Origin: a virus
Virus record (IMG/VR): IMGVR_UViG_3300017917_003732
Location: 22,996 to 86,995 of that record
Reading direction: 5' to 3' (one strand)
Length of the DNA: 64,000 bases
The notes beneath the pieces are model-generated. The model saw only the letters and a program-made list of their open reading frames with translations. It ran no database searches and was not told the origin of the DNA. A program made the position numbers and the translations under genes. This document shows, one piece after another, positions 60,312 through 64,000 of the stretch. The first letter of the stretch is position 1, and the number at the start of each line of letters is the position of its first letter.

Positions 60312-62498
60312 CTAAATGCTCCGAACCATCGCGGATCCCTGCAACGGGAGGCCGGTGAGCCAATCCAACGACGGGGACCCTGGAGGGTGCATGGGAGATC
60401 CTCGGGCCACCCCAAGGATGGCTGGAGGACCCCCCAGAAGAATCTGTGGCGCCACGATCGAAACCAAAGTTGCCGCTGTGAGAGTCATACCAAGTCCTGC
60501 CGTAATCGCAATTACACCCCCTCCAGCGGTCAATGACAAAGCGCCGGCGCCGGTCGAAACGGTAACAGCTCCTGCACCAGTGGTTAAGGACAGCGCGCCG
60601 GTCCCCACCGTGACAGCGTAAGCCCCTGCTGGGCAGTTGACCGCTACAGCCCCAGCCGCAACCGTCGTGGTCTTAGCTCCAGCCAAAATATTTTCTATGT
60701 GCCCACCCGCCAAAATAGTGCAGAGCTTTCCGCCAAGCGCCACCGTCTCTTGGTAGAGCAGGGCGTAATAATTCTGGGTTTTCCCAGAAACTAGAGTATT
60801 CCACCCACCAAAGTTACCTGAAAATCCGTTCAATCCATTCAAGGCGACTGAACTAGCCTTGACCGTATAGCCCCCATCCACAGTTTTCTGGTACGAGCCC
60901 TTCACCGTCTGGGTATCGGTACCACCTACGTGTGTCTCAGTATTTCCCTGAACATCGATACTATGGGCCACATCATCAACTGAATTAGACCCTCCTTGGT
61001 AGATGTTCTTGATCGCGCCCCGGAAATTCGTGGTGACACATTCCCCATTGGCATTAGCACCAATATCGAGGAATACCCCTCCATCACAAGTAAGATGGAG
61101 AGAATAACGATCTGGAGTCATGGCGCCCAAAAACATCTTAAGGGCACCTTCCATATTGACCTCAGCTGAGACATTTTTCGCCTGATAGTTCTCGTTCGAG
61201 CTCCCGGGAATGTTGACAAACAGTTTTCCCTGTTTCGATACCGATACCCCATATGTATTCTTAGAAGCCGACCTAGGAGGCGAAATTCGAAAGAAATAGG
61301 CCGCCGCCATTGTCGTGGCTTCATCTACAGCCGTTGCGGGAGGGCGAAGACACTCCTCTAGGGTAAGCCCATTTCCGGCCGAAGAAGTCTGATCAAAATC
61401 CTCAAAAAGCTTGGGCTTAAGTACCCTCCCATACTGACGTTGACCAAGAGTCGAAAAAGGATCATTTCCGACGTAAGTTCCGAATACATGCTCAATGTAT
61501 GCCCTCGGGCGATCTACTCCGAAACCATCAATCTCCTCTAGGACTTCCTGCTCCATATCCGTCTCGTGACGGATTTCCATACGACGCTCAGTGTATGCAC
61601 GAAGAGAGCCCCCATTGAGAGCGTCCTCAAAGTTAGTAGCTGGGTTAGAGCTAGGGTAGAAAACTTGGCGTCCGTTAGAGTAGACGACAGGTGGGAATTC
61701 TTCGTTACTGTTTATTCGGTCAAGACATTCAAATGTAGAAGGACTAATGAAGGTACTGCCATTAACACCCGTAGTTGAGAGGTCATCCCGTCCAAAATAA
61801 CGAACATCCGGCCCACGCACTTTTTTGGTGGCTGTACCGCTCTTAGGGTCAACCACAAAAATCTCAACAGGAAGGTTCATCGCCCCACGACGAATGGGAC
61901 CTGAATAGAGGTAACAACCTGCATCGGACTCAACCCGATGAATGGTTTGCGTCACCAGGGTTCGGTCTACATCCCGAAGCTCGAATAGGTCTCCTGCGCG
62001 GTTGGTAAATCGAACATCTTTGGAGAGAAGCATCTCAGACCCGGAAGAAGACATTCCGAAGATATCACCTTGCTTACCCTTGATACGCTTATATCGGATC
62101 GTCTTTCCAAGCAGCTTCTGCGCATCCTCTTGATCTTCAGGAGTCACTTCCCCAGGGGGGACCGCCGCGAAAGGATCGAACTTCAACCCAAGTCCACTAC
62201 CCATTGGGATATAACCAAGTATCACAGCGTCAGCGATCTGCTTGCTTCTCTTACGGTAGCCAATAACAACCATCGAGCCGACCTCTGGGATACCCCCGAG
62301 GAAACTCCTAGGTCCCGCCATAGCGGAAGTGAGATCCAACTCAAAACGGTTTTCCTGCCCCGTGATCACCTTCACATCGGCTTTGAGGTGATGCTCATCG
62401 ACCCGAGTAATAATCCCAACTCGAAGACCTTCGAAGGGATTATCATTACTCGCGAAGTCTTTATTGGGTACTTGCCCGGGAAGGAATTTACGGGCCAT
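60312..62498 (-). CDS. Baseplate central spike / VgrG-like protein (728 aa)
   Basis: A 728-residue protein that probably forms the trimeric needle under the baseplate. The N-terminal region (about 24-100) is OB-fold-like (VGIITRVDEHHLKADVKV, GGIPEVGSMVVIGY), as in gp5/VgrG-type spikes. Residues about 580-685 are a run of short Gly/Ala/Thr/Val strands (AVTVGTGALSLTTGAGAVTV, ALSLTAGGGVIAIT) typical of the intertwined beta-helix of spike tips. The C-terminus (DWLTGLPLQGSAMVRS) resembles tip segments. No lysozyme motif is visible, unlike T4 gp5. The start ATG 62498 lies after two tandem TGA stops of the previous gene. The T/G-rich end makes strand-level alignment uncertain. Confidence 0.82.
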   Translation of the reverse strand: MARKFLPGQVPNKDFASNDNPFEGLRVGIITRVDEHHLKADVKVITGQENRFELDLTSAMAGPRSFLGGIPEVGSMVVIGYRKRSKQIADAVILGYIPMGSGLGLKFDPFAAVPPGEVTPEDQEDAQKLLGKTIRYKRIKGKQGDIFGMSSSGSEMLLSKDVRFTNRAGDLFELRDVDRTLVTQTIHRVESDAGCYLYSGPIRRGAMNLPVEIFVVDPKSGTATKKVRGPDVRYFGRDDLSTTGVNGSTFISPSTFECLDRINSNEEFPPVVYSNGRQVFYPSSNPATNFEDALNGGSLRAYTERRMEIRHETDMEQEVLEEIDGFGVDRPRAYIEHVFGTYVGNDPFSTLGQRQYGRVLKPKLFEDFDQTSSAGNGLTLEECLRPPATAVDEATTMAAAYFFRISPPRSASKNTYGVSVSKQGKLFVNIPGSSNENYQAKNVSAEVNMEGALKMFLGAMTPDRYSLHLTCDGGVFLDIGANANGECVTTNFRGAIKNIYQGGSNSVDDVAHSIDVQGNTETHVGGTDTQTVKGSYQKTVDGGYTVKASSVALNGLNGFSGNFGGWNTLVSGKTQNYYALLYQETVALGGKLCTILAGGHIENILAGAKTTTVAAGAVAVNCPAGAYAVTVGTGALSLTTGAGAVTVSTGAGALSLTAGGGVIAITAGLGMTLTAATLVSIVAPQILLGGPPAILGVARGSPMHPPGSPSLDWLTGLPLQGSAMVRSI

Positions 62499-62501
62499 TC
62501 A

Positions 62502-64000
62502 TCATCCGAGCAGTGCTAGCTCGGCCTCCTTGTTGATCACCTGCTGCTTTGCTTCGTTGATCTGATTCTGAAGATCCCCGGGATCTTCACCTATAGAAAT
62601 AGTGACAGAGCCGGACTTTGTAATGTCCTCTAATCGCGTTTCCAGCCGATGGATCTTCATATTTAGATCGTTAATCTCCTGACGAAGCTTGGCCTTATTT
62701 TCGTTTTTCTTTAGGTTGGCACTATAATCTGAAAAGCTCTTTTTCAGGTCCCCCTTAGCGGAGTTCACTTGTTGAGCAGCTGCGATCGGATCTCCAAGGC
62801 TAGCTCTATTTGGAGAACTAAAGGGAGGTGTAAAGTTTCCCTGCCCGAATGCTTCAGCCCCAGAGAAAAGATCTGGGATTTGCCGATCTCCAGACTCAGA
62901 TCCTGAAGGATTCCCCCTAAGAGCGTTCTCATAATCCTGATGTGGAGTATCAAGCGCTTGATAGAGCGTTCGAAGATATTCTTCCACTCGCTGAATAACC
63001 TCCCTAGCCTTTAACGTAGCGGGCTTAACCGGCACCTCAAGAGTTGAAGACCCACCGGATTCAGAGGATCTGTATCCGAAAACAGTGGAAGAACCATCTG
63101 ACTTTATCGCGCCAGCAAGTGTCTGACCAAAAATAGAATCCGGAGCAGGAGCTGAGGAATTGATCGTCTTGACTTGATACCCAACATTGATGAAAGCCAA
63201 GTCAGCTCGCATAGACTGACAAGGACAGTCAGCCTCACCAGGAACCAAATCCCCCCTAGGACTCATTTCAGCTAAAGTAAGGGCCCGTGAAAGTTGACTG
63301 GCCTCCACGCTAGAAGGAACACCATTCGCCTCAGGGGACCCGAGGGGGGCAGAATTGACAAAGTTCTCGCCCGTATTCTTAAATTGGTAACTCTTCTCTC
63401 CACCAGACTCAGTAGTCCAAGTCCCAGCCGTCTGAAGATCCTCAGGAAGCATCCTAGAAACCGCATCGGCTGGGTTTGCGTATGCGGTAACAACTGAAGT
63501 GAGACCTTGACTTTGAGCGGTCAGCGTAGCAAACAAATCCCCACCTAAAGCAAGCTGGGTCCCCACTTCGGCTTTTTGGTTGACCTGCCCCTCGTTATAG
63601 ACCAAAGAACCATCTCGTAATGCTACCCCACGCCCGTACCGAAAATGACCGATAACCTCAAATCCTCGTTCATCTGAAACTGGTCGGATCATCGAACTAG
63701 GATTCTCTAGTTTGATCCCCTCATCAGTAAATGGACTCTCTCCCTTGGTAACTGTGACATTCCTCGAAGGAATAACGGAAAGTTGAGTAATTGACTTATC
63801 AACGTCATGCGCGTAAACATATACCCCAGCAGAATTGAGCCCGTACGAATAACGATTGTGGGCATACCTGTTCTGGAGTTCAACAGTCCGGTCAAACGCC
63901 GAAGAAGCCTTCACTTCTTCTTGCACCTTCTTTTGCCGTTCCTCGACCTGTTGCTTATTGGCCTTATTTACATACTTGTTCTGCCCTGGCTGCTTCTCAC
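62502..64000 (-). CDS. Baseplate/hub-like protein, 5' end outside window
   Basis: The frame is open to the right edge with no start inside; the visible 499 codons are the C-terminal part. A GTG at 63926 is within the frame but upstream codons (KYVNKANKQQVEERQKKV) are clearly coding, so the real start is beyond 64000. Mid-portion strands include GFEVIGHFRYGRGVALRDG and the CPCQSMRADLAFINVG stretch with a Cys pair. The C-terminal 90 residues are a coiled coil (KLRQEINDLNMKIHRLETRL, ending NKEAELALLG). It precedes the spike gene, the place of the gp27/hub protein in many myoviruses. Hub is an inference from position. Confidence 0.75.
   Translation of the reverse strand, partial: EKQPGQNKYVNKANKQQVEERQKKVQEEVKASSAFDRTVELQNRYAHNRYSYGLNSAGVYVYAHDVDKSITQLSVIPSRNVTVTKGESPFTDEGIKLENPSSMIRPVSDERGFEVIGHFRYGRGVALRDGSLVYNEGQVNQKAEVGTQLALGGDLFATLTAQSQGLTSVVTAYANPADAVSRMLPEDLQTAGTWTTESGGEKSYQFKNTGENFVNSAPLGSPEANGVPSSVEASQLSRALTLAEMSPRGDLVPGEADCPCQSMRADLAFINVGYQVKTINSSAPAPDSIFGQTLAGAIKSDGSSTVFGYRSSESGGSSTLEVPVKPATLKAREVIQRVEEYLRTLYQALDTPHQDYENALRGNPSGSESGDRQIPDLFSGAEAFGQGNFTPPFSSPNRASLGDPIAAAQQVNSAKGDLKKSFSDYSANLKKNENKAKLRQEINDLNMKIHRLETRLEDITKSGSVTISIGEDPGDLQNQINEAKQQVINKEAELALLG

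Noticed and set aside
60500-60760. DNA-level repeats in the spike gene
   Set aside because: The low-complexity look comes from Gly/Ala/Thr codons of the beta-helix; the sequence is not an exact tandem repeat.
1-64000. tRNA genes, CRISPR arrays, insertion sequences or integrase
   Set aside because: I saw no cloverleaf candidates, spaced repeats, transposase or integrase motifs. All gaps are under 100 bases.

Overview
The window is one stretch of a large tailed double-stranded DNA bacteriophage. Every gene I can support lies on the minus strand, so transcription runs from position 64000 down to 1. Genes abut or overlap by a few bases, and no stretch over 300 bases lacks a gene. Baseplate J-like, gp25-like, spike/VgrG-like and P2 gpI-like proteins point to a contractile-tail (myovirus) particle. 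A secreted protein with a barrel-like, aromatic C-terminus suggests a Gram-negative host; this is an inference.

Region A (64000 to about 44900, first transcribed) is the baseplate core: a partial hub-like protein, a central spike with an OB-like N-terminus and a Gly/Ala/Thr beta-helix, a hydrophobic 189-residue companion, a 2083-residue multi-domain protein, a 58-residue helical protein, a 731-residue protein, a 249-residue coiled-coil protein, a gp25-like wedge, a baseplate J-like wedge and a gpI-like protein.

Region B (about 44800 to 11250) is an unusually large set of appendage or adhesin genes: two small paralogous tail proteins, a PKD-like protein, four tandem paralogues of 401-411 residues, a 1891-residue protein with LamG-like units, an Ig-like 611-residue protein, two paralogues sharing an ELNL N-terminal motif (881 and 1541 residues), and a 2620-residue beta-propeller/beta-helix protein. 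The same small beta modules recur in several of these giants and in the 2083-residue baseplate protein, so the proteins appear to be built by shuffling modules.

Region C (11250 to 8150) holds small and membrane-associated proteins plus a J-domain protein with a helix-turn-helix-like end. Region D (8146 to 1) holds the secreted protein and then a replication operon: SNF2-type ATPase, helicase-loader-like zinc protein, DnaB-family helicase with an altered Walker A, a primase zinc-domain protein without a visible catalytic domain, an unknown Cys-containing protein, and a family A DNA polymerase. The polymerase has no stop codon in the window and is interrupted, directly after the catalytic lysine of motif B, by the N-terminal part of an intein that runs off the left edge.

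I found no tRNA, CRISPR array, insertion sequence or convincing terminator. Functions for most appendage genes rest on motifs and context, not on database searches.
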